DNA from: Gammaproteobacteria bacterium
GTDB taxonomy: Bacteria > Pseudomonadota > Gammaproteobacteria > Pseudomonadales > JAUIET01
NCBI GenBank assembly: GCA_030431775.1
Contig: JAUIHW010000003.1
Coordinates: 173,190-223,588, forward strand
Direction: 5' to 3'
Length of the DNA: 50,399 nt
The notes beneath the pieces are model-generated. The model ran no database searches and had not been told where the DNA came from. It saw nothing but the letters and a program-made list of their open reading frames with translations. Shown here one piece after another: positions 33,729 through 43,302 of the stretch (its first letter is position 1; every line of letters begins with the position of its first letter). The position numbers were made by a program, and so were the translations under genes.

Positions 33729-33788
33729 ATGCACGATTTTGCAGCAGCAACTGCTCGTGCTTTATACACAATGCACAGTTTTGCAGCG
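33729..33788. repeat. Direct repeat pair upstream of prkA
   Basis: ATGCACGATTTTGCAGC (from 33729) and ATGCACAGTTTTGCAGC (from 33772) are near-identical 17-base words, 43 bp apart. They lie in the 309-bp gap between prkA and apaH, about 190-245 bp upstream of prkA. They look like paired activator sites. A CTATGCT word near 33620, like an RpoS -10, lies between them and the gene. I see no gene in this gap. Confidence 0.4.
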
Positions 33789-33851
33789 CAAGAACAACAA
33801 AAAGATCTTAAAAATCAGGATTTATAGAATTCTTTCGAATAACAAAGACGA

Positions 33852-34664
33852 TTAGCTTTTGCAGGAGCAAGCAACGCGCTCTCCGGTTTCGAGGTTCATT
33901 GCGGTCAACTGGCCACCCCAAACACAACCTGTGTCCAGAGCATGCACGCCTTCCACTCCAGTATTGCCCTGCAGCGCTGCCCAGTGCCCAAACACCAGTT
34001 GCACCCCCTCCTGGTGACAGTCAAAATAATCAAACCAGGCATTGAAGCCGGGTCTATCCGAGCGAATGCTGGATTTATCCTGAAGATCTAACATTCCACC
34101 CATGGTACAAAAACGCATACGAGTCAGATAATTGGTAATGACGCGCCAACGCTCATCGTCGTTTTGGTTTTCACCCCAGCAACTGGGAGTATCACCATAC
34201 ATGGCGGTAAAAAACTCCAGGGCCCGCCTGGATTTCAACACGCCTTCAATTTCCTGCGCATAACCATGAGCCTGCTGCAGTGTCCATACCGGAGGAATAC
34301 CTGCATGTACCATTGCAAACCGAAGGCTTTCGTCAACGTGCATTAACGATTGGCACTGCAGCCAGTTCAGCAATTTGTCGCGGTGCTTTGATTCCAGCAC
34401 ATCGCCAAACGTGTCTTTACGGGTAATCGGACGCACCCCATGGGCAACCGCCAACAGATGCAAATCGTGATTACCCAGCACAACATCACAGTTGTCGCGC
34501 AACTTGTAAATGAAGCGCAGAGTCTTCAACGATTTAGGGCCGCGGTTGACCAGGTCGCCAGCAAACCACAGACGGTCGCATTGATCGTTAAACCTGATCT
34601 CTTTCAGCAGGCAACGCAATGCGGCATAGCAACCTTGCACATCACCAATTGCCCAGACGCTCAT
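33852..34664 (-). CDS. apaH: Bis(5'-nucleosyl)-tetraphosphatase, symmetrical
   Basis: This 270-aa metallophosphatase has WAIGDVQGCYAAL (DxxG-type), LWFAGDLVNRGPKSL and VVLGNHDLHLLA, plus later HAGIPPVW and FGHWAAL. It splits Ap4A into two ADP and can remove Np4 RNA caps. It is last in the lptD-surA-pdxA-rsmA-apaG-apaH operon, starting 6 bp after apaG. Length matches E. coli ApaH (about 280). The C-terminal CSCKS is a local ending. Confidence 0.97.
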   Translation of the reverse strand: MSVWAIGDVQGCYAALRCLLKEIRFNDQCDRLWFAGDLVNRGPKSLKTLRFIYKLRDNCDVVLGNHDLHLLAVAHGVRPITRKDTFGDVLESKHRDKLLNWLQCQSLMHVDESLRFAMVHAGIPPVWTLQQAHGYAQEIEGVLKSRRALEFFTAMYGDTPSCWGENQNDDERWRVITNYLTRMRFCTMGGMLDLQDKSSIRSDRPGFNAWFDYFDCHQEGVQLVFGHWAALQGNTGVEGVHALDTGCVWGGQLTAMNLETGERVACSCKS

Positions 34665-34670
34665 ACAGGC

Positions 34671-35066
34671 TTAGTGCAGCGAACTGGGTGTGGACAAGGA
34701 GAATGCGGGAATGGGTGCCTCGAACTCCTCTCCGGCATCAGTCCGCATTTGATAGCTGCCTTCCATATAGCCAACTGCAGTTTTCAGAACAGTACCGCTG
34801 GTGTAACGATACGACTCGCCGGGCTCCAATACCGGTTGTTCACCTACGACGCCTTCACCGCGTACCTCAATTACTTCGTCGTTGGCATCGATCACACGCC
34901 AGTAACGGCTAATCAGCTGGGCAGTTTCATCGCCAGCGTTGGTGATGGTAATGGTATAGGCGAAAACGAATTCGGCGTCATCCGGGTTTGACTGATCCGG
35001 AATAAACTGAGAAACAACACGAATTTCTATGTCATGCCGGCCAGCTTCGGTGGGAGGCTTAGTCAC
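34671..35066 (-). CDS. apaG: ApaG protein
   Basis: This 131-aa protein is a single fibronectin-III-like domain. It shows AYTITITNAGDETAQLISRY, WRVIDANDEVIEVRGEGVVG and MEGSYQMRTDAGEEFEAPIP, the ApaG core. Older work links it to Co2+ resistance and Mg2+ efflux; the molecular role is unsettled. It overlaps rsmA by 4 bases. Confidence 0.97.
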   Translation of the reverse strand: MTKPPTEAGRHDIEIRVVSQFIPDQSNPDDAEFVFAYTITITNAGDETAQLISRYWRVIDANDEVIEVRGEGVVGEQPVLEPGESYRYTSGTVLKTAVGYMEGSYQMRTDAGEEFEAPIPAFSLSTPSSLH

Positions 35067-35884
35067 TGCATACTGCCTGATTGCGAATTATTGGCGCTAT
35101 TTTGGCAGACCCTGCTGCCATTGGCCAACCGGACAAATTCACTCACTGACAATTGCTCAGCCCGGCTGCCTGGGTCTATCCCGCATTGTTGCATGGTTTC
35201 AGGGCTCACCAGCCCCTTCAGAGTATTGCGCAGGGTTTTTCGGCGCATAGCAAACGCACGTTTCACAAGCTCAGTAAAAAATGGGGGGGCTTGCGCTGGC
35301 AGTGGCGGCTCCACAGGCTGCAGGCCAACCACACTGGACTGCACTTTCGGCACCGGACGAAAAGCTCCCGGCGGAACGCTGAGCAGAGGCTGAACTGCGC
35401 AGTGGTACTGCATCATCACGGACAGCCGGCCATACTGCTTGCTGTTGCATGCGGCATTCAGACGATCCACCACTTCTTTTTGCAACATGAAAACCATGTC
35501 CTGAATACAATTCTTACTGGCCAACAAATGAAACAGCAGCGGCGTTGATATGTTGTAAGGCAAGTTGCCGACCACGCGCAGCGGTCCCTCATTTGCAAAC
35601 AGCCTGATATCACATTGCAGTGCATCCGCCTCTTCAAGCCGGAAATTCTCCGCCCCTTGAAAGCGCTGCCGCAAACCAGCTGCCAGATCGCGGTCGATTT
35701 CCAATGCAATAATTTGTGCGCCACTGGCCAATAGTGGTTCCGTTAATGCGCCTTGCCCAGGGCCAATCTCAACGATAGTCTGGCCCGGCTGAGGGTTGAT
35801 GGCCCGTACAATGCGTTGAATGATGTTCTGATCGTGCAGGAAATTCTGCCCAAAGCGTTTTCGAGGTGTGTGCTTATTTGTCAT
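35063..35884 (-). CDS. rsmA: 16S rRNA dimethyladenosine transferase RsmA
   Basis: This 273-aa protein has KRFGQNFLHDQNIIQRIV and the SAM loop IVEIGPGQGALTEPLLASGA. It also has the catalytic motif VVGNLPYNISTPLLFHLL and the C-terminal AFAMRRKTLRNTLKGL. It dimethylates the two adjacent adenines in helix 45 of 16S rRNA. It is coupled by 4-base overlaps to pdxA upstream and apaG downstream. Confidence 0.98.
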   Translation of the reverse strand: MTNKHTPRKRFGQNFLHDQNIIQRIVRAINPQPGQTIVEIGPGQGALTEPLLASGAQIIALEIDRDLAAGLRQRFQGAENFRLEEADALQCDIRLFANEGPLRVVGNLPYNISTPLLFHLLASKNCIQDMVFMLQKEVVDRLNAACNSKQYGRLSVMMQYHCAVQPLLSVPPGAFRPVPKVQSSVVGLQPVEPPLPAQAPPFFTELVKRAFAMRRKTLRNTLKGLVSPETMQQCGIDPGSRAEQLSVSEFVRLANGSRVCQNSANNSQSGSMQ

Positions 35885-36888
35885 GTAGCGGCTGCTATTT
35901 GCGTGGCTCGCACCATGGCCGCCGCCATATCAAGAGCGGCCGCCAGGCTGCTGTCATCCGCCCGACCAGAGCCCGCCAGGTCCAGCGCGGTACCATGGTC
36001 AACCGAGGTACGGATGATCGGCAGGCCCAAGGTAACGTTCACGGTTTCGCCGAAGCTGGCGTATTTGATGACCGGCAGCCCCTGATCGTGGTACATCGCC
36101 AGTACCGCGTCAGCATCGGCCAGGTATTTTGCGGTAAACGCAGTATCGGCGGGTAGCGGACCAAGCAGATCCAGGCCACGGGCACGCAAGCGTTGCAGAC
36201 AGGGCTCAATGATGTCGATTTCCTCGCGCCCCAGATGCCCCTGTTCACCGGCGTGAGGGTTCAGGCCACACACCAGAATTCGCGGCGTCTCGATTGAGAA
36301 GTGTGTGGACAAGTCCTTGGCCAGTATTTCTATGGTACTGCCAAGCTCGGTGTCGTTCAGCGCTGCTGGCACGGCGCTGAGCGGCAAATGGGTCGTTGCC
36401 AGAGCAACCCGTAAGGAACGGCTGGCCAGCATCATAACGACTTTCCCGGTCTGGGTGCGCTCAGCAAAATACTCAGTATGTCCGCTGAACTGAACACCAG
36501 ATTCAATGATCGACGCTTTATTGACAGGCCCAGTAACCACCGCATCGGCGGATTTACTCAGGCAACTGTCAATCGCATAATCCAGGCAACGCAATACATA
36601 GCCAGCGTGCGCCGGGTTGGCTGTACCTGGGCGTATTGCCCCGGACAGGTGAACCGGGGCCACGCGCAAACGACCGCCCTGACTGGCTTGCGGCTCAAGT
36701 GCAAGATCGACTGTTTCAATGCACAGTTCAATGCCCAATGCGGTGGCACGATCGGCGAGCATGGCGGGGTCTGCCACCGCGACCAATTCGAAGTCATGCG
36801 GATGGCAGGAAAGCTGGCACACTATATCCGGGCCAATTCCGCCGGGTTCGCCAGGAGTGACCAGCAGGCGAGTGGTGCGATCAGGCAT
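35881..36888 (-). CDS. pdxA: 4-hydroxythreonine-4-phosphate dehydrogenase
   Basis: This 335-aa protein has LVTPGEPGGIGPDIV near the N-terminus, VVTGPVNKASI, FSGHTEYFAERT, CGLNPHAGEQGHLGREE and MYHDQGLPVIKYASFGETVN. These are the PdxA metal and substrate sites. It oxidises 4-phosphohydroxy-L-threonine in pyridoxal phosphate synthesis. It starts 6 bp after surA. Confidence 0.98.
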   Translation of the reverse strand: MPDRTTRLLVTPGEPGGIGPDIVCQLSCHPHDFELVAVADPAMLADRATALGIELCIETVDLALEPQASQGGRLRVAPVHLSGAIRPGTANPAHAGYVLRCLDYAIDSCLSKSADAVVTGPVNKASIIESGVQFSGHTEYFAERTQTGKVVMMLASRSLRVALATTHLPLSAVPAALNDTELGSTIEILAKDLSTHFSIETPRILVCGLNPHAGEQGHLGREEIDIIEPCLQRLRARGLDLLGPLPADTAFTAKYLADADAVLAMYHDQGLPVIKYASFGETVNVTLGLPIIRTSVDHGTALDLAGSGRADDSSLAAALDMAAAMVRATQIAAAT

Positions 36889-36894
36889 TCACGC

Positions 36895-38202
36895 TCACTT
36901 GATGTCAACGTAGGCTTCGTCGCGAATTTTTTGCAGCCAGGCTTCCAGCTCTTCATCAAACTTGCGTTGGTAAATGTACTGACTGGCCCGATTTTTTACT
37001 ATCTGATCACTCACGTCCTTGCTCCGACGCTCATCAACCAGAATGATGTGCCAACCAAATTCACTTCTGAACGGCGGGCTGATTTCGTCAATACCGGTAT
37101 CGGCCATCATGCGCTCAAATTCAGGCACCATCTGCCCGGGGTTTGTCCAGCCCAGGTCCCCGCCTTCCCGGGCGGAGCCGATGTCTTCTGAATGCTCGGT
37201 GGCCAATTCGCCAAAATCAGCGTCTCCGGCAAGTACGTCCGCCCGCATTTTTTCGAGCTTGGCTTCAGCCTGTTCGTCAGTCAGAATTTCAGACGGCTTC
37301 AGCAATATGTGCCGAGCACGGGTTTGGTTAACCATACGGGTTTCACCACCGCGCTGATCCATTAGCTTCACTATGTGCCAGCCGCTGCCGGCCTGCACCG
37401 GATCTGCAACATCACCAACATCAAGCTCGGGTACCAGTTCGGTGAAAATACTCGGCAATTCTTCCTTTTTCCTCCACCCAAGATCACCGCCCTGGCTTGC
37501 GAAACCTTGATACTCTCTACGCTCCAGCAGGTCTTCAAAGGAGCGGCCATTGCGCAATTCAACTGCCAGTGCAGCGGCCAGTTCTCCGGCCAGCTGGCGG
37601 CGCTCTTCGCTCATGGAATCATCGGCTACGATCATGAAATGCCCGACCTTGTAATTCGCTGCGGTCAATAGACGGCCTTCCTCCGATTGCAGGAAATTCT
37701 CGACTTCCTGCTCGGTAATTTGCACCCGGTTATTTACATTGCCCTGTTGCACTCTCTTAAGGATCATTTCCTGACGCACATTTTCGCGCATGGCCACGTA
37801 AGAAGTACCTTCAGCAACCAGTGCGTCGCGGAATTGCTCCAGAGTCAGGCCATTTTGCCGGGCAATGTTTTCAAGCGCCTGATTCAAGGCCGAATCACTA
37901 ATCCGCACTCCGGCCCGCTCACCCATTTGCAACTGCAGGCTTTCGACGATCATCTGCTCCATCACCCGGTGGCGAATTTCACCCGGATCAGGCAGCTCAC
38001 CACCCTGGCGCTGGATATTGCTCGCCACAATGGCAATGCGTTGCTGCAGCTCGCTTTCCATAATCACGTTGTCTTCAACGATGACGGCAACCTTGTCCAG
38101 CAATTGCGCGTTGGCAAGCGCCACCATTGGAGCGCTCCAGACCAGCCACAACAGCAAGCCAAGCCAAGTTTGGAAACGTTTTGTAGACCTCATAAAAATC
38201 AC
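36895..38202 (-). CDS. surA: Periplasmic chaperone / peptidyl-prolyl isomerase SurA
   Basis: This 435-aa protein has a signal peptide (TWLGLLLWLVWSAPMVALA, cleavage near ANA-Q). A helical N-domain follows (LLDKVAVIVEDNVIMESELQ). Two parvulin domains come next (about 180-280, with FASQGGDLGWRKKEELPSIF; about 290-390, with EGGDLGWTNPGQMVPEFERM), then the C-terminal helix. It escorts outer-membrane proteins, including LptD, through the periplasm. ATG 38202 overlaps the lptD stop by 4 bases; the in-frame ATG at codon 4 is an alternative. Confidence 0.98.
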   Translation of the reverse strand: MIFMRSTKRFQTWLGLLLWLVWSAPMVALANAQLLDKVAVIVEDNVIMESELQQRIAIVASNIQRQGGELPDPGEIRHRVMEQMIVESLQLQMGERAGVRISDSALNQALENIARQNGLTLEQFRDALVAEGTSYVAMRENVRQEMILKRVQQGNVNNRVQITEQEVENFLQSEEGRLLTAANYKVGHFMIVADDSMSEERRQLAGELAAALAVELRNGRSFEDLLERREYQGFASQGGDLGWRKKEELPSIFTELVPELDVGDVADPVQAGSGWHIVKLMDQRGGETRMVNQTRARHILLKPSEILTDEQAEAKLEKMRADVLAGDADFGELATEHSEDIGSAREGGDLGWTNPGQMVPEFERMMADTGIDEISPPFRSEFGWHIILVDERRSKDVSDQIVKNRASQYIYQRKFDEELEAWLQKIRDEAYVDIK

Positions 38203-40595
38203 CGAATATTCCTGCTGAACTCACCGTAGCCCAGGATGCTACGGTTCAGTATACGATCGATCTTGTCACCCAGGCTACCCAGCCCGCGCAGCACGAACTG
38301 CACATACACAGCGTGTTCGCGGCGCACGTCAAAGCCGCCTGGAACGGCCGGGTTCCGCTGATCAAGCGCGCCGTTTATTCCACGCTGGTAGACTACTCGA
38401 ATATCCCAACAACAATCGCTGTACTCTATCCCCACCAAGTCCTCAATCGTGCTGTGTTGGGCCAGATCATATTGCCAGCGCAAGTAGGCACGCCAGTGTT
38501 TGCCTACAGGAAAGACTGCCGAAAAGTCGGTTTGTTCAATAGTTTCGGCAAAAACGTCGTTATTGAATCGAAACAGGGGATTGTCGCGGCGGTAACGGTA
38601 GATGAAGTTCAGCAGCACATCATCTTCCGGTTCGTATTGAAACTGGATACCACCCTCATCGATTTTATCCAGCGCAGTGTCCCACAACAGTGATGATGTC
38701 AGACGCAAATGATCGGTAGGCCGGTATTCGGCCTCGGCGGCCACCGCCGAGGTAGCATCAGAGTCTTCTGGTCTGGGCCGCGCGCCGGCCGCTACCTGGC
38801 GGTCCTTAAAATAAAATATCTGCCCGATACTGCCCGAGAGTTTTTCGGCGCCTTCCTCATTAAAAAAACGTGAAGTCAGGCCCAGGGTCAGCTGGTCGGT
38901 ATCTCCGACACGATCTCTGCCGGTAAAGCGGTCGTCGCGAAACAGCTGCGCAAAGCTAAAGGTCAATGCCGTGGTATCAAACAGAGGAATGTCAGATTGA
39001 TCCTGTTCGGGCGTGCGCAGATAAAACAGCCTGGGTTCCAGCGTTTGAACGTAGTCGGAGTCACTGACGTTTAACGAACGCTCGAAGAACAGGCCACCAT
39101 CAAGACTGAACACCGGCACTGTGTACTCTTCTTCCTTGTCGCTGCCTTCATTCGTCGGCTCGTCAATGAAGTAGCTGGCGTGCTTGAGTTTTACCGTGGG
39201 CTTGATAAACCCCGCCAACCACTCCATTGGGTAACTGATACCTGGCTCAGCGTACAAGCGGTGGCCACGGGTTTTAATGTCGTGATCGAAGAAGCTGTAC
39301 TCCGCCTCAAAAGTATATTGCGGTTGAAAAGGCAGGTTTGGGGTCAATCGGGACAAACGAACCTGAGGTAACAGCTTGTACGGTTCATTCTGCTCCAGAA
39401 TAGTCGGCTCAATCGTTTGAAACTGCTGCAGTTTGGCCGACACTTCCCAGTCGCTGAGGCTGTACGTTAGCTCGGCGAGCTGATCCAGGTGGGTGGTTCG
39501 ACTGACCTCCAGGCCTCGGGTACTCAGGTCATTGAAAAACTGATCGTCACTCACCCGGGTAAAGTCGATACGGGTGCGGATTCGATCGCCAATACGCCCG
39601 CGCTCGGCCAAAGCAACCAGCCAACGATCGGCATTAGTATCCTCTTCATTGGCCAGGTAGGAGCCACTGCCTACCCAGGCACCGTAGCGGTTCAGCCAGC
39701 GAACTTCCGATTCCGCGATGACCCCACGGTTACTGATAAAGCGTGGGGTAAAGGTCGCATCGTAGTTGGGTGCCAGATTCAGATAATAAGGTACCGCAAT
39801 ATCAATACCACCAGTGGAGGTATTGGAATAGCTTGGCCACAGCAAACCACTGCGGCGCCGATCGTCGATCGGAAACTGCAACCATGGCGAATAAAAAAGC
39901 GGTACGCCTTTGACCTTGAGGCGCGCATGGGTTGCCGTGCCCACACCTTCCTCACGGTCCAGTATCAATCGTGAGGTCTGTAGCTGCCAGGTGGTGTTAT
40001 CGGGTTCGCAATGGGTGTAAAAAGCCCTGGTCAATTCAAGCTTGTCATCTTCGCGCTTGTAAATTTCGTCAGCCCCACCACGAATATGCAGGTCATGCAG
40101 CAGATAGTCTGCGGGGGCGAGCAGCCCGGACCCATCTTCAGAGTTGATTTCTGCTCGCTCCGCCTTGATGAGCAAGCCCGGCTCACGCAGCATTAGATTG
40201 CCACTGAGCTCCATCTGCCGGGTTTCCCGGTTGTAGGTCACCTTATCGGCGCGCAAACGGCGATAGCCTTCCTCGACAAATACATCACCGGACAAGGTGG
40301 CAAGAGAATTGCCCTGAAGTTCGGTGGTGTCAGCTGAGGAGCGCAGTGGCGAGGCGGCCGGATCCAGCCCGGCCTCGGGACTGTCACTGTCCGGCGCGAT
40401 GTAGGCCCCGCCACAGTGGACCAGAGGGAAATCTTCAGCCAGCAATTCGGCGGGTACCCAGTCAGTTTCAGCCGCTGTTTTTTCCTTGAGAGAACCGTCT
40501 TCGCTGGCAAAAACGGCCATACTGCACACCAGAGAAGACAGGCACAGGGCGACTAGGGTGGGGGTAGTGGCTCCGCGGAGCAAATTGCTTTTCAA
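38199..40595 (-). CDS. lptD: LPS-assembly protein LptD
   Basis: This 798-aa protein has a signal peptide (MKSNLLRGATTPTLVALCLS to VFAS) and an N-terminal OstA beta-jellyroll (about 90-220; GDVFVEEGYRRLRADKVTYN). The C-terminal beta-barrel runs to the end. Four cysteines sit as in E. coli LptD: HCGG (C61), THCEPD (about 195) and the adjacent pair in SDCCWD (about 740). The disulfide-controlled assembly is therefore conserved. It inserts LPS in the outer leaflet with LptE. The start is TTG 40595; no nearby ATG fits. It leads the operon to apaH and diverges from amgK. Confidence 0.97.
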   Translation of the reverse strand: MKSNLLRGATTPTLVALCLSSLVCSMAVFASEDGSLKEKTAAETDWVPAELLAEDFPLVHCGGAYIAPDSDSPEAGLDPAASPLRSSADTTELQGNSLATLSGDVFVEEGYRRLRADKVTYNRETRQMELSGNLMLREPGLLIKAERAEINSEDGSGLLAPADYLLHDLHIRGGADEIYKREDDKLELTRAFYTHCEPDNTTWQLQTSRLILDREEGVGTATHARLKVKGVPLFYSPWLQFPIDDRRRSGLLWPSYSNTSTGGIDIAVPYYLNLAPNYDATFTPRFISNRGVIAESEVRWLNRYGAWVGSGSYLANEEDTNADRWLVALAERGRIGDRIRTRIDFTRVSDDQFFNDLSTRGLEVSRTTHLDQLAELTYSLSDWEVSAKLQQFQTIEPTILEQNEPYKLLPQVRLSRLTPNLPFQPQYTFEAEYSFFDHDIKTRGHRLYAEPGISYPMEWLAGFIKPTVKLKHASYFIDEPTNEGSDKEEEYTVPVFSLDGGLFFERSLNVSDSDYVQTLEPRLFYLRTPEQDQSDIPLFDTTALTFSFAQLFRDDRFTGRDRVGDTDQLTLGLTSRFFNEEGAEKLSGSIGQIFYFKDRQVAAGARPRPEDSDATSAVAAEAEYRPTDHLRLTSSLLWDTALDKIDEGGIQFQYEPEDDVLLNFIYRYRRDNPLFRFNNDVFAETIEQTDFSAVFPVGKHWRAYLRWQYDLAQHSTIEDLVGIEYSDCCWDIRVVYQRGINGALDQRNPAVPGGFDVRREHAVYVQFVLRGLGSLGDKIDRILNRSILGYGEFSRNIR

Positions 40596-40725
40596 AAGTG
40601 TTTGCTAATCCAGCGGCGGGAGTGCTCGGTCCAGGCAGACTGCACAGCACGGCGCCCGTGGTGTAGACTGGCTGCGGTTTGGCCTTCGCCCTCTCGCGGT
40701 CGTTGTAAATCAACAGCATACAGTA

Positions 40726-41796
40726 ATGTCCAATTCGAACTCCCGCAAGTCAAATAACACCAGCAATCGCGCCATGGCTTTACGCGCCTGGCTGGAATCA
40801 ACGCTCGGGCAACGTCATCCGGGAGAAGCCTTCCAGCTGCAGACACTCAGCGGTGACGCCAGTTTTCGACAATACTTTCGCGTTCAGCTGGGCAAAACAA
40901 GTTATATTGCTGTGAATGCCCCCCCGGAAACCGAGAAGAATGCGGAATTTCTGGCGGTGCAAAGTCTGTTCGCCCGGGCGGGCTTACGCGTCCCCGAGAT
41001 ACTGGCTCATAATCTTGTCGACGGCTTTTTTCTGCAATCGGACCTTGGTGATGCGCTATTGTTGCCTGAATTGAATAAGGGAAGCGTAAATCACTGGTAC
41101 AACAAAGCTCTCGATAGCCTGCTTAAGCTGCAACAAATACCGCCGAATAAGGCCAAGCTACCCTGCTACTCCACTGAGCAAATGCGGCAAGACCTGGAGC
41201 GTTTCCCTGAGTGGTTTGTCACTGGGTTGCTCAAACGTCAGCTGTCCGCCGCGGAGACCGGCTTATTCAATGACTTTTGTGAGCAATTGATAGCGCTCTG
41301 CCAGGCGCAACCCCGCGTGGTGACGCATTACGACTTTCAAAGCCGTAACTTGATGATATGTGCCGACCAGGAATTGGCGGTTATCGACTTTCAGGACGCC
41401 ATGTTGGCGCCGGTCAGTTATGACCTGGTGTCACTGCTACGCGATTGCTATATCAAATGGCCACCACGTCAGGTGCAGGCCTGGGTAGAGAGCTACACCA
41501 GCCAGGCACGCAATTGTGGGGTCATTGCGGCAGATATCGATGATCAGTGCTTCATGGGTTGGTTCGACGCCATGGGTTTGCAACGCCATGTGCGTGTCAT
41601 CGGCACCTTCGCCAGGCTGCATTTACGTGACAATAAGCCCGGCTACCTCAAGGATATTCCGCTGGTTTGTGAGTACGTCAGCGAAGTGCTGGGCCAACAC
41701 CCCGAGTTTGCCGAGTTTGGCGCCTGGTTTGAGCAGTTGATGGCAACCGCCGCCAGCCAGGCATGGTATCAGAACGAACCAACAGCGAATGACTGA
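40726..41796 (+). CDS. amgK: N-acetylmuramate/N-acetylglucosamine anomeric kinase AmgK
   Basis: This 356-aa aminoglycoside-phosphotransferase-fold kinase has LSGDASFRQYFRV (41-53), the Brenner catalytic loop HYDFQSRNLM (D203, N208) and the metal site VIDFQDAMLAPV (D221). It phosphorylates the anomeric position of MurNAc or GlcNAc in the MurU recycling route, which bypasses de novo UDP-MurNAc synthesis and confers fosfomycin tolerance in Pseudomonas. It overlaps murU by 8 bases. ATG at codon 17 is a possible shorter start. Confidence 0.95.
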   Translation: MSNSNSRKSNNTSNRAMALRAWLESTLGQRHPGEAFQLQTLSGDASFRQYFRVQLGKTSYIAVNAPPETEKNAEFLAVQSLFARAGLRVPEILAHNLVDGFFLQSDLGDALLLPELNKGSVNHWYNKALDSLLKLQQIPPNKAKLPCYSTEQMRQDLERFPEWFVTGLLKRQLSAAETGLFNDFCEQLIALCQAQPRVVTHYDFQSRNLMICADQELAVIDFQDAMLAPVSYDLVSLLRDCYIKWPPRQVQAWVESYTSQARNCGVIAADIDDQCFMGWFDAMGLQRHVRVIGTFARLHLRDNKPGYLKDIPLVCEYVSEVLGQHPEFAEFGAWFEQLMATAASQAWYQNEPTAND

Positions 41797-42463
41797 CATA
41801 ACAGCGATGATTCTCGCGGCCGGCCGCGGTGAGCGAATGCGCCCGCTGACCGATTCCCGGCCCAAGCCCCTGGTGAACGTTCACGGCAAGGCACTGATCG
41901 ACTACCATTTGGAGCGCCTCGCGAGTGCCGGAGTGCGTCGGGTTGTTATTAATGTCAGCTGGCTGGCCGAACAGATTGAGGCGCATGTCGGCGATGGCCA
42001 GCGCTATGGCTTGCAGGTCCGGTACTCCAGAGAAAATCAGGCCCTGGAAACGGCCGGCGGCATCGTCCAGGCCCTACCGCTGCTGGGAGAACGCGAATTC
42101 CTGCTACTGAACGCCGACGTTTATTGCGACAATCCCGTACCCCAGTTGCTGGAATGCAAACTGGGGAACGATATGGGACGGCTGTTGCTGACCGCTACGC
42201 CGGAATATTTACCCGGTGATTTTGCACTTCTCGGCGACAGGGTTGGCCAAAAGCGCGCTGATCAGGCGGCGTACACTTACACTGGGCTGGCAAAATTTTC
42301 CACGCGAGCCTTTGCCAGGCTACCGTCTGGCAAGCGTCCCTTGCGCCCACTGCTGGACCAGGCAATCAGCAAAGCCCGTCTGGCCGGCGAACTGTTACAA
42401 GGGCGCTGGCTGGATGTGGGAACACCGGAGCGGCTTGCCCAGGCGAATCAGACCCCTTGGTAA
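41789..42463 (+). CDS. murU: N-acetylmuramate-1-phosphate uridylyltransferase MurU
   Basis: This 224-aa nucleotidyltransferase begins TDITAMILAAGRGERMRPLT, followed by DSRPKPLVNVHGKALIDYHL, the NTP and sugar-phosphate signature. NADVYCDNP holds the metal Asp. It converts MurNAc-1-phosphate and UTP to UDP-MurNAc in cell-wall recycling. It is coupled to amgK and convergent with the DUF3530 gene, overlapping 16 bp at the tails. Confidence 0.96.
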   Translation: MTDITAMILAAGRGERMRPLTDSRPKPLVNVHGKALIDYHLERLASAGVRRVVINVSWLAEQIEAHVGDGQRYGLQVRYSRENQALETAGGIVQALPLLGEREFLLLNADVYCDNPVPQLLECKLGNDMGRLLLTATPEYLPGDFALLGDRVGQKRADQAAYTYTGLAKFSTRAFARLPSGKRPLRPLLDQAISKARLAGELLQGRWLDVGTPERLAQANQTPW

Positions 42464-43128
42464 TTTCGGTTTAACCAGCCAATAATTCGCCGACCCATCG
42501 GGTCTGGCCCGGCCGACCAGTTCGGCCTGGCTGGAAGCGTAAGCTGCTGGTAAAACTCCTGACCGCCCTGGGCAGCCAAGGCCTTACGCTGCCGATTCAG
42601 CTGCAGCGAGTGATTCGCGAGGTTGTTGATATCCAGCACCACCAGCTGCAGCTTATGAAAGTTCCTTTGAACCTCAGCATTGCTAAAGGGCGGGCGGTCC
42701 AGCAAGACCAGCGCAGACACCTGTCTGGGCAGCAGCTTATCAATGACGGCCCTGGCCACACGGCGAGCGTTTTCGCCGGCCACAATGATCGCCAGGGGTT
42801 TACCGGCCTGTGCCGGCGCGTTGGATACAATGGCTTTCAATCGGTCGTTAAACTCCGCTACCCGGCCCGAACCCTGGTGAATCTGTATCGCCATGGTATG
42901 CCAGCCGTGTTCCGGCAGCGTCCACGCTAATTCGGCCAGCGCGCCCACCGGCGCCTGTGTCGCGCTCTCCAGTAATACGATGGCTGAGCCACGGGGTGAA
43001 TCACTCCTCGCGGGATAATCCTGATAGATCAAGTTTTCACCAGACACAGACAGTGTCTTCTGCCACGCGTCGCCCGCCGGCAGCATCGGCGCTGCAAACC
43101 CCAGCAATATGGCCAGCAATACCCTCAT
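42448..43128 (-). CDS. DUF3530 family protein, alpha/beta-hydrolase-like
   Basis: This 226-aa protein has a signal peptide (MRVLLAILLGFAAPMLPAGD) and a body with LPEHGWHTMAIQIHQGSGRV, PLAIIVAGENARRVARAVID and VSALVLLDRPPFSNAEV. This fits the DUF3530 hydrolase-like family. The usual GxSxG nucleophile elbow is replaced by VAGENA, so enzymatic activity is doubtful. It is probably periplasmic. It diverges from rpe over 174 bp. Confidence 0.75.
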   Translation of the reverse strand: MRVLLAILLGFAAPMLPAGDAWQKTLSVSGENLIYQDYPARSDSPRGSAIVLLESATQAPVGALAELAWTLPEHGWHTMAIQIHQGSGRVAEFNDRLKAIVSNAPAQAGKPLAIIVAGENARRVARAVIDKLLPRQVSALVLLDRPPFSNAEVQRNFHKLQLVVLDINNLANHSLQLNRQRKALAAQGGQEFYQQLTLPARPNWSAGPDPMGRRIIGWLNRNYQGV

Positions 43129-43302
43129 CCGACATCCTTTTCGTTCCCTTTACTGAAGTGTAGATGCGGGTCGGCCGTCCGGGTAGTTGCTCAGAAGGCA
43201 ACTTTTGGTGATGGCAAATGCAGCTTGGGCAGGACACTAAACGTGCATTGACGTAAAATGCCCGGCTTTCCATCCCTCGACCCATTACCAAAGAGCCGCA
43301 AC

